Source: Lolium rigidum (Eukaryota > Streptophyta > Magnoliopsida > Poales > Poaceae). Taken from it: a stretch of 64,000 nucleotides of DNA. The notes under the pieces were generated by a model, which had not been told where the DNA came from, ran no database searches, and saw nothing but the letters and a program-made list of their open reading frames with translations. Each line of letters starts with the position of its first letter. Position 1 is the first letter of the stretch. Positions 35,561 to 46,618 of this stretch are shown here, piece by piece. Location: NCBI RefSeq assembly GCF_022539505.1, contig NC_061508.1, forward strand, positions 265,676,736-265,740,735, given 5' to 3'. Position numbers and translations under genes: made by a program.

Positions 35561-35580
35561 CTGGCGCCGTTGCCGGGGAG
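35561..35580 (+). other. Primer-binding site of element A
   Basis: CTGGCGCCGTTGCCGGGGAG, ten bases after the 5' LTR; fits the 3' end of plant Asp-tRNA as remembered. A partial second copy (TTTTCTGGCGCCATTG) lies at about 35623-35638. Confidence 0.75.
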
Positions 35581-35715
35581 GAAAGGTAAAAGGCTCTCAT
35601 ACTCCGGTCCCAGGTAAAAGTACTTTTCTGGCGCCATTGTGTGAGTGCTCGAAGCTATTTCCTTTAGATCCTGCAATTGCATGTTTTTGTTTCTTGTTTA
35701 CACTAGTTTGGCATA

Positions 35716-36441
35716 ATGGACAACAATGAGCTTCTTATTCTATTTCCTGATTTAAGACATGGATGGTTTGATGCGAAAATTAAAAAACCCATGGAACATA
35801 TTAGCATGAATACTTTGAATACCATTGTTGCTAATGATATGGAAAATTCTAAGCTTGGGGAAGCTGGCTTTGATGAGCATGATATTTTTATTCCCCCAAG
35901 CATTGAGGAGAAAATTTACTTTGATGATACTTTGCCTCCTATTTATGATGATTATAATGATAGTAGTCTTTTAGTACCGCTTGTTATGGAGGATAAATTT
36001 GATTATGATTACAATATGCCTCCTATATTTGATGATGAGAATAATAATGATAGCTACTTTGTTGAAATTGCTCCCACTACAACTAATAAAATTGATTATG
36101 CCTATGTGGAGAGTAATAATTTTATGCATGAGACTCATGATAAGAATGCTTTATGTGATAGTTATATTGTTGAGTTTGCTCATGATGCTACTGAAAGTTA
36201 TTATGAGAGAGTAAAATATGGTTGTAGAAATTTTCATGTTACTAAAGTGCCTCTCTATGTGCTGAAATTTTTGAAGCTACACTTGTTTTATCTTCCTATG
36301 CTTGTTACTTTGCTCTTCATGAATTTGTTTATTTACAAGATTCCTATGCATAGGAAGCATGTTAGAATTAAATTTGTTTTGAATTTGCCTCTTGATGCTC
36401 TCTTTTACTTCGACTCGTATTTCTTGCGAGTGCATCATTAA
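35716..36441 (+). CDS. Orphan acidic ORF of element A
   Basis: Intact frame of 241 codons, the only coding capacity of element A. Residues 1-165 are very acidic and rich in Asn, Asp and Tyr (runs such as PPIYDDYNDSSLL and PPIFDDENNNDSYF repeat). A conserved-looking segment, YYERVKYGCRNFHVTKVPLY, follows; then come hydrophobic stretches (LFYLPMLVTLLFMNLFIY) and a basic piece with HRKHVRIKF. It has no gag zinc knuckle, protease or polymerase motif. ATG 35716 is the first in the leader, 165 bp after the LTR. I recall similar ORFs in other Triticeae non-autonomous elements but know no function. The hydrophobic region could be membrane-associated; that is only a reading of composition. Confidence 0.6.
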   Translation: MDNNELLILFPDLRHGWFDAKIKKPMEHISMNTLNTIVANDMENSKLGEAGFDEHDIFIPPSIEEKIYFDDTLPPIYDDYNDSSLLVPLVMEDKFDYDYNMPPIFDDENNNDSYFVEIAPTTTNKIDYAYVESNNFMHETHDKNALCDSYIVEFAHDATESYYERVKYGCRNFHVTKVPLYVLKFLKLHLFYLPMLVTLLFMNLFIYKIPMHRKHVRIKFVLNLPLDALFYFDSYFLRVHH

Positions 36442-38914
36442 AACTGCTGAGCCCATCTTAATGGCTATAAAGAAAGAACTTCTTGGGAGATAACCCATGT
36501 GTTTATTTTACTACAGTAATTTTGTTTTTTTATATTTGAGTCTTGGAAGTTGCTTACTACTGTAGCAACCTCTCCTTATCTTAGTTTTGTGTTTTGTTGT
36601 GCCAAGTAAAGTCTTTGATAGTAAAGTGAATACTAGATTTGGATTACTGCGCAGTTTCAGATTTCTTTGCTGTCACGAATTTCGACCTGCCTCCCTGTAG
36701 GTAGCTCAGAAAATTAAACCAATTTACGTGCGTGATCCTCAGATATGTACGCAATTTTCATTCAATTTGGGCATTTTCATTTGAGCAAGTCTGGTGCCTC
36801 AATAAAATCCATCTTTACGGACTGTTCTGTTTTGACAGATTCTGCCTTTTATTTCGCATTGCCTCTTTTGCTATGTTGGATGAATTTCTTTGATCCATTA
36901 ATGTCCAGTAGCTTTATGCAATGTCCAGAAGTGTTAAGAATGATTGTGTCACCTCTGAACATGTTAATTTTTATTGTCCACTAACCCTCTAATGAGTTTG
37001 TTTCGAGTTTGGTGTGAAGGAAGTTTTCAAGGGTCAAGAGAGGAGGATGATATACTATGATCAAGGAGAGTGGAAGCTCTAAGCTTGGTGATGTCCCGGT
37101 GGTTCATCCCTGCATATTTCAAGAATACTCAAGCATCTAAGCTTGGGGATGCCCAAGACATCCCCTTCTTCATCGACAACTTATCAGGTTCCTTCTCTTG
37201 AAACTATATTTTTATTCCGTCACATCTTATGTGCTTTGCTTGGAGCGTCGGTTTGTTTTTGTGTTTGTTTTGTTTGAATAAAATGGATCCTAGCATTCAT
37301 TGTGTGGGAGAGAGACACGCTCCGCTGGTTCATATGAACACATGTGTTCTTAGCTTTTAATGTTCATGGCGAAGGTTGAATCTTCTTCGTTAAATTGTTA
37401 TATGGTTGGAATCGAGAAATGCTACATGTAGTAATTGATAAAATGTCTTAGATAATGTGATACTTGGCAATTGTTGTGATCATGTTTAAGCTCTTGCATC
37501 ATATACTTTGCACCTATTAATGAAGAAACACTTAGAGCTTGCTAAAATTTGGTTTGCATAATTGGTCTCTCTAAAGTCTAGATAATTTCTAGTATTGAGT
37601 TTGAACAACAAGGAAGATGGTGTAGAGTCTTATAATGTTTACAATATGTCTTTTATGTGTGTTTTGCTGCACCGGTTCATCCTTTTGTTTGTTTCAAATA
37701 ACCTTGCTAGCTTAAACCTTGTACCGAGAGGGAATACTTCTCATGCATCCAAAATCATTGAGCCAACCACTATGCCATTTGTGTCCACTATACCTACCTA
37801 CTACATGGTATTTCTCCGCCATTCCAAAGTAAATTGCTTGAGTGCTACCTTTAAATAATTCAAAATTTATCACCTCTGTTTTGTGTCAATGTTTTATAGC
37901 TCATGAGGAAGTATGTGGTGTTTTATCTTTCGATCTTGTCATTTACTTCGACGGACTTTCACAATGGACTAGTGGCTTCATCCGCTTATCCAATAATTTT
38001 GCAAAAAGAGTCTGGCAATGGGGTTCCCGACCCGATTAATTAACTTGCATTAATAATTCTCTTCACATGTTTTGCTCTGATTCATCGGTAAGCAACTTAA
38101 TTTTGCAAATAGACACTCCTTCATGGTATGTGATTGTTGGAAGGCACCCGAGGATTCGGTTAGCCATGGCTTGTGTAAGCAAAAGGTTGGGAGGAGTGTC
38201 ATCCATAAATAATGAAACTAAAATACATGTGTAAACAAAAGAGAAGAGGGATGATCTACCTTGCTTGGTAGAGATAACGTCCTTCATGGGAGCCGCTCTT
38301 GAAAGTCCGGTTGATGAGGTAGTTAGAGTGCCCACTACCATTCGTTGACAACAACAAACACCTCTCAAAATTTTACTTTTATGCTCTCTTTATGTTTTCA
38401 AAACCAAAGCTCTAGCACAAATATAGCAATCGATGCTTTCCTCTTTGAAGGACCATTCTTTTACTTTTATGTTGAGTCAGTTCACCTATTTCTCTCCATC
38501 CCAAGAAGCAAACACTTGTGTGAACTCGTGCATTGATTCTTACATACTTGCTTATTGCACTTGTTATATTGCTTTGCATTGACAATTATCCATGAGATAT
38601 ACATGTTACAAGTTGAAAGCAACCGCTGAAACTTAATCTTCCATTGTGTTGCTTCAATGTCTTTACTTTAAATTATTGCTTTATGAGTTAACTCTTATGC
38701 AAGACTTATTGATGCCTGTCTTGAAAGTGCTATTCATGAAAAGTCATTGCTTTATGATTCAGTTGTTTACTCATGTCATTACCATTGTTTTGATCGCTGC
38801 ATTCACTACATATGTTTACAATATGATCAAGGTTATGATGGCATGTCACTTCAGAAATTATCTTTGTTTATCGTTTACCTGCTCGGGACGAGCAGAAACT
38901 AAGCTTGGGGATGC
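36442..38914 (+). mobile_element. Non-coding internal region of element A
   Basis: No gene. 36480-37855 matches 17583-20160 of element C (inverted). 37862-38370 is instead shared with 59615-60090 of element D, so this part is mosaic. 38390-38914 returns to the C/1 type and ends in the purine tract. Confidence 0.75.
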
Positions 38915-40624
38915 TGATACGTCTCCGACGTATCGATAATTTCTTATGTTCCATGCCACATTATTGATGATATCTACATGTTTTATGCACACTTTATGTC
39001 ATATTCGTGCATTTTCCGGAACTAACCTATTAACAAGATGCCGAAGTGCCAGTTCCTGTTTTCTGCTGTTTTTGGTTTCAGAAATCCTAGTAACGAAATA
39101 TTCTCGGAATTGGACGAAATCAACGCCGAGGTTCCTATTTTGCCCGGAAGCATCCAGAACACCCGAGAACCGCCAGAGGGGGGCACACAGGCCCCAGATG
39201 ATAGGCCGGCGCGGCCCAGGCCCTGGCCGCGCCGCCTTATGGCGTCGTCGCCCCTTCGACCTTCTGACGCCGCCTCTTCGCCTATATAAAGCCCCTGGAC
39301 CTAAAACCTCGAGACGAAAAAGCCACGGTACGAGAAACCTTCCAGAGCCGCCGCCATCGCGAAGCCAAGATCTGGGGGACAGGAGTCTCTGTTCCGGCAC
39401 GCCGCCGGGACGGGGAAGTGCCCCGGAAGGCTCCTCCATCGACACCACCGCCATCTCCATCAACGCTGCTGTCTCCCATGAGGAGGGAGTAGTTCTCCAT
39501 CGAGGCTCGGGGCTGTACCGGTAGCTATATGGTTCATCTCTCTCCTATGTGCTTCAATACAATAATCTCATGAGCTGCCTTACATGATTGAGATTCATAT
39601 GATGATGCTTGTAATCTAGATGTCATTATGCTAGTCAAGTGGGTTTTACTTATGTGATCTCCGGAGACTCCTTGTCCCACGTGTGTAAAGGTGACAGTGT
39701 GTGCACCGTGTGGGTCTCTTAGGCTATATTTCACGAGAATACTTATTCACCGTTATGAATGGCATAGTGAAGTGCTTATTTATATCTCTTTATGATTGCA
39801 ATGTGTTTTGTATCACAATTTATCTATGTGCTACTCTAGTGATGTTATTAAAGTAGTTTTATTCCTCCCGCACGGTGTAATGGTGACAGTGTGTGCATCC
39901 GTGTTAGTACTTGGCGTAGGCTATGATTATGATCTCTTGTAGATTATGAAGTTAACTATTGCTATGATGGTATTGATGTGATCTATTCCTCCTACATAGT
40001 GTGAAGGTGACGAGTGTGCATGCTATGTTAGTACTTGGTTTAGTTGTGTTGATCTGTCATGCACTCTAAGGTTATTTAAATATGAACATTGAATATTGTG
40101 GAGCTTGTTAACTCCGGCATTGAGGGTTCGTGTAATCCTACGCAATTAGTGGTGTTCATCATCCAACAAGAGAGTGTAGAGTATGCATTTATCTATTCTG
40201 TTATGTGATCAAAGTTGAGAGTGTCCACTAGTGAAAGTCTAATCCCTAGGCCTTGTTCCTAAATACTGCTATCGCTACTTGTTTACTGTTTTACTGCGTT
40301 ACTACTGCTGCGTTACTACTGCTTGTTTACTGTCCTGGGCAAAGCACTTTTCTGGTGCCGTTGCCATTGCTCATATATATTCATACCACCTGTATTTCAC
40401 TATCTCTTCGCCGAACTAGTGCACCTATTAGGTGTGTTGGGGACACAAGAGACTTCTTGCTTTGTGGTTGCAGGGTTGCATGAGAGAGATATCTTTGACC
40501 TCTTCCTCCCTGAGTTCGATAAACCTTGGGTGATCCACTTAAGGGAAACTTGCTGCTGTTCTACAAACCTCTACTCTTGGAGGCCCAACACTGTCTACAA
40601 GAATAGAAGCACCCGTAGACATCA
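38915..40624 (+). repeat. 3' LTR of element A
   Basis: 1710 bp, pairs with 33856-35551. Includes a small local duplication (GCGTTACTACTGCT twice, about 40296-40322) not present in the 5' copy. Followed by the CCCTC target copy. Confidence 0.9.
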
Positions 40625-40629
40625 CCCTC

Positions 40630-41640
40630 CTATCCCTTGTTGTGAGGAAAAAGTCAATCTGGCTAGAGTGTTGGGCACTACTAAAGGTTAGTAGGTGAGA
40701 TTTCCTCTTCCTAAAGAAGGTGTTAGCGACTAACAGGTCATAGGCTACCGCAAAGTCCAGGGTATCTTTACCCTCCTGGTTACTGTCGACATACCCGAAG
40801 CCTGCATGCACACCCCCAAACCCTATGTTAGTTGTGCCCACATGGCTAATAAGATCTCCTCCAATGAAAAGCTTCTCGTTTGTCGATACACTTATGACAA
40901 CATCCTCCAAGTCCTCCCAAAACTATCTCTTAGCGCTTATGTTGAGCCCAACTTGTGGGGCATAAGCACTAACAACGTTCAGGAGAAGATTCTCAACAAC
41001 TTGCTTGACTAGGATGATCCTATCCCCCTTTCTCCGAACGTCCACTACTCCATCCTTAAAGCTCTTATCTATGAGGACACCTACGCCATTTCTAGTGCCA
41101 ACTGAACCTGAATACCAAAGCTTGAGCCGGTATTCTCGACTTCCCTCGCCTTCTGACCCGACCATATAGTCTCTTAGACATAAATGATATTTACACGCCT
41201 CCTAATCGCAGCATTCACTAACTTCCATAGCTTCCCGGTCAAGGATCCTACATTCAACTACCCACCCGCAACCTATTTGCCTCGGCTAGCTTCCTTGTCC
41301 TTCGCATTCGTCGAGAGAGATGCAAAGACGCTTGCTCACTTAACACTACATCCGGGCAAAGATGTAGCGCGCCACTAAGGCTGTGGTGGCCCGGCCCTTG
41401 CTCATTTAACACCACATCCGAGTTCCGATATAGCGCGCCACTAAGGAGGTGGCGGCCAAGACCTTTCTCATTTAACACCACACCCGGGTTCCGATATGAC
41501 GCGTCGCTAAGAGGATTATGCCCCAACAAAATTCTATTGGGTTTCATATCGACAGGAATGGATGGTTTTTTTCGTTGGCTCGCCAAGCTTATCACAACCC
41601 TCCTCCTTTATCTGGGCTTGGGATCGTCTATTCCTAAAAG
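40630..41640 (-). pseudogene. RTE-type LINE, endonuclease half
   Basis: The 5' half of the LINE, read on minus. 41165-40923 has NGVGVLIDKSFKD and VVSAYAPQVG; 40910-40539 has FIGGDLISHVG and SQIDFFL, motifs of an APE-type endonuclease that nicks target DNA. The frame is interrupted near 40915 by a short shift. Upstream (41254-41595) the frame is made of three repeated units of about 68 bp. The CCCTC at 40625-40629 is the right target copy of element A, which splits the LINE between endonuclease and reverse transcriptase. Confidence 0.75.
41320..41515 (-). repeat. Three tandem units of about 68 bp at the LINE 5' end
   Basis: CTCATTTAACACCACA followed by TCCGAGTTCCGATATAGCGC and GCCACTAAGG recurs at about 41336, 41401 and 41467. 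On minus it encodes imperfect repeats of the type SGALYRNSDVVLNEQG. It may be a multiplied 5' leader of the LINE. Confidence 0.65.
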
Positions 41641-42305
41641 GCATAGACGAAGTTAATTGCAGAGATGTGTATATGCAAAAAAAGTTAGAGAGAAGCAATA
41701 TTAAATATTCTTTAGACGATTCGTAGAACTCCCTATTTTATATAAGTAAATTTCAATAGGTGAAAATCCAAAGTAAGGTGATGTACTAATTAATCCATAT
41801 ACACTCGAGTATTGGTACCTATAGAGATTGTATAATGAACCATGTGTGAGCATGAGTCACGAATCATTAATATCTACATTACCATTTCAAAATAAAACTG
41901 AATCGCCCAAAAAAGGCTATATGGTATCTCATTAAAAGAAGCAAATGCATACCGTCGGAGGCATTTACGTTGATACTCGTCAGCTTTTGTAGTAACAAAG
42001 ATCAAAGCTACGATCTAACAGAAAGACCATACCCACTGGGTTAATTGGTAGTTCACCTTACTATTGGAAGTTAATTCTCGCAATTAGCTTGAACAATTTG
42101 GTTGAGATGATCATATATAATATCCGACTGACCTGGTCTATATTTATTTGCTCTTGCAAGCACATGGATACCATATTAATTTTCATTAGGTCATGTTCCT
42201 TCATGCCTAATTATAGCCAAGCTGTGGGAATTGATCCAATATTCCTGAATAATAATCTTTTTAGATTCATGCGAAAGATTGAACATGAACGGAAGGCTAT
42301 CTACA
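41641..42305. other. Intergenic, no feature seen
   Basis: AT-rich DNA between the LINE and the Helitron. One 76-codon ORF (42089-42319) has no recognisable motif. Confidence 0.4.
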
Positions 42306-43459
42306 TCTACACTACTTAAAAAGGACAAAGGTGTTCCCTATTCTGCCACCTAAACACTACAACAAAGTTTTGGTCGTTAACCTACGTCGTCCGCTCCGTC
42401 CCGTCATCACGCACGGGCCCAACTGGGCCAAAGCCCAACTAACTCGAGTGGGACGGGAACCCTACGCACCCAAGACCCTCGCTCGGTCGCTCCTCGCTCC
42501 CTTCCATGTCTCCTCTCTTTCGAGTACCAGCCGCTACCGCCACCGCCACCGATTGTTGCTGCCCGACAACCTTGCCCCTCTTCATCTTCCTCTCTCGCCG
42601 TCGCCGCTCGGTACTGTGGCCTACCTATACCACCGTCGCGCACGCGGCTAACCCTAGCCGCATCGACCTTACCATTGGCGTGCCCGCCTCCGATGCACTC
42701 CGCACACAGAGCTACAGCCGACCACCGTCCGCCTCCTCCTCCTGCCGCCGACCACCCTCCGCCTCCTCCCGCTCCTGCGGAGCTCGGAGGACCTCCAATC
42801 GTCGGCGGGTCACCGGCCGCCTGGCTGAGCAGAGGAGGGGGTGAGTCGGCCACGTCGGAGGGACGGGCGTGGAGATGGGTGGAGAGACGGGCGTGGAGAT
42901 GGCGAAGCAAGAAATCGCCAGCCGGCTCCGCCTCTTGAACTTGTCATCTCAGAATTGGGGGCGCCATCCGTGGATCTGTGAGGGTTCACGGTGTGCCCCG
43001 CGCCACGTCGTGTGAGGCCGGTGTTTCTTCAGCAGATAAACACTGCGGCACCTCAGGTCCTCCGCTGGTTCGCACTGTCTCCGTGGCTATTCTGTACTAG
43101 AGCGAGACATGGCACTGCTGGTTGGTGATCATCATCCTGGCGGTGTTACTTCCTCTCAACTTCTTTGCGGTAAACCTCCTCTTGATTTCTTTCTTCGATG
43201 ATGTTAAATCGCCCACGAATTTTTTGTCATTCCTCATGCACAAGTATGTTGTCTTCTCATATATAGCTCATTGATTGAATGACTGTATGTTACGTTTTTT
43301 GGTATGTCTTGGCCACTGGCAAGTCACCACGCCATCCTGGAATTGCTTGATGTACATGTGTTTCCAATAGAGATAATTACTTCTTCCTATTGTTCAATGT
43401 GGTTGCGGATGCACTAAAGCATAAATAATTGAGCTAACAATTGCAACTTCTGATACTAT

Positions 43460-44509
43460 TTTCTTTTTTGAACAGTAAGGCCCGAAGGGCCGAGAAGCTC
43501 TATTGAACGGTGGGCACAATTACAGACATGACCTTGGCTTTAACGGAAATAGCGCAAGTGCCCTGGAAGATTACAAAAAGGACCTCAAGAGGAAAAAGGA
43601 AAAAAGCGATCAAGTCCTTCTTCTCCACCGCTACTCTGGTTCGACCTCAGACGCCGGCGGCTGACGATGACGTCGGGGACTACGCCACTTGGTTCACCGC
43701 CAGGATGAATCGCCGAGCTGAGGCTGCTGATCTTCCTCCACAGCCATAAGGCGTGGGGGAAGTAGAAACTCCCCGGAGCAGGAACTGCCGAGGAACGGCG
43801 AGGCCTCGTTGGCCAAAGATAGCGGTGGCGGGAGTCGCCGACGCTTGAGATCCGCCGCAAGCTGAGCTTCAAGAACCACCACCACCAGTACAGAGAAACA
43901 GCATCACCATCGCTGCCCTCGCCCTCGTCTCCACGGCCAGCAGAGAGGAACAACTGTGGTGCGCTGCCTCCGCACCAGTAGCAGAAGGGATAAGGCCTCC
44001 CAGAAGCAAACGCGTTGATGATGACGCAGTTGAGCTCCTCCTTGCCTCCATGGCCGGCCAGGAGCTCATTCCGGACACAGATCGCCGGCGTGCACGCGTT
44101 TCCCCCCTCGCCTCCAAGGCCGGCCAGGGAAAATCGCGTCTCACCGCCGTCCCGTTGCAGCAGAAGGCAGACCGCCACACCTTTATTGAGAGGAGCGTCG
44201 ATCCTCCTCTTCCCTCTCCCCTCCGACCACCGGAGTAGAAGCGGAAGCAAAGAAGATCCTAAATCGGCAGAGATCCAGGCAGCCAGATCTCGTCCACCGC
44301 TCCAACTACTGGGCACCAAGCCCACTACCGGCATAAAGCCACTAACCCTAGCTACGCTATTTACTCCGGCACCTCCCCTCCACCCATCTCGACCGGCGGC
44401 GCCGGCGAGATCGGTTTCGGTTTGGCCCGGTTCCTTCGAGAGAGGACGCAGATACTGTAGCGGTGGGAGAGGGGGAGAGGGGGAGAATGAGGGTTGATCC
44501 CGGCTTCCC
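43460..44509 (-). mobile_element. Poly(A) retroposon inside the Helitron
   Basis: A 1050-bp insert bounded by a perfect 11-bp duplication TCTGATACTAT (43449-43459 and 44510-44520). On minus it ends in GTTCAAAAAAGAAAA, a short poly(A) tail, so it was inserted by target-primed reverse transcription. It carries a long GC-rich minus-strand frame (44721-43585, running past the insert edge) with no known domain. It could be an L1-type leader joined to its 3' tail by internal deletion, or a retrocopied transcript. It was inserted into the Helitron, or into its donor. Confidence 0.65.
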
Positions 44510-46144
44510 TCTGATACTATATTACCATTCTGAAATTTTTTAAGGCTAATGGACTGAGTACTTTGTTCACACATTCTGCAGGCAAAAACTGAGCTTGGAA
44601 GGAAACGAGTAGGTTCGCTGCAAGCTTCTAAATATCGGCCAAGAGAAGCACCTCTAATGGATAACCAAGTTGTTGCTACTATCATAATTAGTACTGGTAA
44701 GAGGCACCATGCAGAGAACATGAACTAAAGCCTGAAGGTGATGATTCCACCAAATTCATTTTTTTATACCTTGTTTCATTTTTAAGTGTATAATCAGATG
44801 GGTAGAATCCGTTGTAATCTCATCTTGCAACCCTTGTAAGCTTAATCGGTTGTATATAGAGATATGCATGATTTAATTTAGGCTTTCGGTTAAATTTTAT
44901 GTTTAGTAGTTTCAGATTTCTGTTTGCAACTATTGGAAGAAGTAAAATCTCTTCGTGTGACCTTTTTACTGAATAAGAATGTTTCTACATTATATATTCA
45001 AAACAGAGATGGTGCTCAAAGTACAAGGTGGCCACGAGTAGAAATAGGCTGTGATAACTTCTTTGTGTACAGACCGCAGGTTCAAAAGTGAGTTTTTAGA
45101 ACAAGGCCATATAATGTTAAGTCCAAATATCATTGATTTTCTTGTAGATTTTAGGAAACAGAGTTGGCAAGTAGAAAAGCAATTTGGCTTCTCTTTTTGA
45201 TGTTTCGCAAACTTGTGATTTGTACTGCCCTATTTTCTTAACTAATTATGTTAAGAAACTTTTCAGTCAATGGCTTAATTGTTTGTATTGTATTACTGCA
45301 GAAAAATGAGAGCAGTTGTCTTTGTTCAGTGTGAGAGATTATTCTTGGCTAAGGATTTTCGTACTGTAGCAAGTCCGGCAAGTTGGCCGACCCGCAGGTT
45401 CCTGACATGGGACAGGAACCTCCACAGACTGCACATATAAAAATTATTCTAATGTAAATACGTTTCATTATTGCAGCTGCATGCAAAAGCTTATCAAAGT
45501 CAGAGGTAAGCATCACCAAGTTAATGAACATGACGTACTGCTGCTTCTTCTCTAGCTTCTGGTTACATGAAGAACTACAACTGCATTTTCTGGATTTGCT
45601 ATCACTTGGATGTATCTATGTATATAAAATTTTAGATTCATACTGCAGTGTCAAAATTTCTAATCTTTAGTTCTTATATATCTGGATTTTTTTATCACTT
45701 TGTGCTTTCAAATTTTGGTATCACCTACTATTTATGATTGCTACCAACTCACGTTTAAGCAAATGCAGAGGTCTAACTAGAGACCAATCATGATTTAATT
45801 TAGAGTTTTAAGAAGGCTTGGTTTTTTAGCAGATGGAATGATTATACCTTGATTATATGCCACAGTTGTGAGAATAGGTAAAGGCGATGTATACCACAAT
45901 GCTTCATCATTTCAGTTGCTTAGAGGGTTAAAAACTAATCTACCGTGGTATATGTCAAATTTGCGAGCACAGATGTACTAATCTACCGTGGTATAGTGAC
46001 ATAAAAGGGAATAAAATAGGGCAATGTCTTGCGACATCACACGTGTACTGATGTTGTGTGATTTTATTAATGGAAATTGCTAACATTAAGTAGCACAACT
46101 ATTTTTTGCCAACTAAGGTCTATTAATCTAGATGAAATTCCTGT

Positions 46145-46270
46145 AGGGGTATGATCTCACCTGGACATTGTTCATCTTTAAAGTTGTGCCCTCCCTGGAG
46201 GAGTTATGCTTGACAAATGACAATATGTTCCTTTCTGAAGCTCGATCTCTTCTTTCTACTGTATGCAGCA
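46145..46270 (+). pseudogene. Exon-like captured fragment 1
   Basis: The frame GYDLTWTLFIFKVVPSLEEL continues with CLTNDNMFLSEARSLL. It reads like the Leu-rich stretch of a plant F-box/FBD-type protein, a weak guess. No intact gene structure surrounds it; the setting inside a Helitron suggests a captured exon. Confidence 0.3.
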
Positions 46271-46479
46271 AACTTTTATGTTACATTCAGTAAAAACTTC
46301 GGTATCATATAAAATATGGAAAATTAGTAGTTAGTAGCTTGTGTTTGTTCACTCTGTCCTATGACATGCATGTGTGGAGTTACATGTGTAAAATGGAAAT
46401 GAATGAGGAGAGCACTTTTTTTAAATGGTGGACAGTGGAATCTTCTACATTTGTTTCACCTCGTTGGCTTATTTTCTTA

Positions 46480-46618
46480 GGAATTCACGACGGATATGGA
46501 GAATGTGCTCTATCATCATATCCGAGCATTTAAGAGTACCGTGGCAGCCCCAGAGCCGTTCTGGTATGTGGACCAAGAGGCACAGGTCTTCAGGGAAGAA
46601 ACATACGGATACGGGTAG
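46480..46618 (+). pseudogene. Exon-like captured fragment 2
   Basis: The frame FTTDMENVLYHHIRAFKST with APEPFWYVDQEAQVFREET ends near TAG 46617. Protein-like composition but not recognised. It may come from the same source gene as fragment 1. Confidence 0.25.

Larger units (their letters stand above)
33856..40624 (+). mobile_element. Gypsy LTR retrotransposon A, non-autonomous, complete
   Basis: 5' LTR 33856-35551 and 3' LTR 38915-40624, starting TGATACGTCTCCGACGTATC and ending GTAGACATCA, flanked by CCCTC duplications (33851-33855, 40625-40629). The primer site (CTGGCGCCGTTGCCGGGGAG, 35561-35580) follows the 5' LTR; a purine tract (AAGCTTGGGGATGC) precedes the 3' LTR. The LTR shares its first few hundred bases with elements 1 and C but has an unrelated U5 part. 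The only ORF is 35716-36441; there is no gag, protease or polymerase. It sits inside the LINE. Confidence 0.92.

Noticed and set aside
43585..44721. 378-codon minus-strand ORF as a host gene
   Set aside because: It crosses the edge of the poly(A) retroposon (44509) into Helitron DNA, so the full frame is a chance join; kept only as composition of the retroposon.
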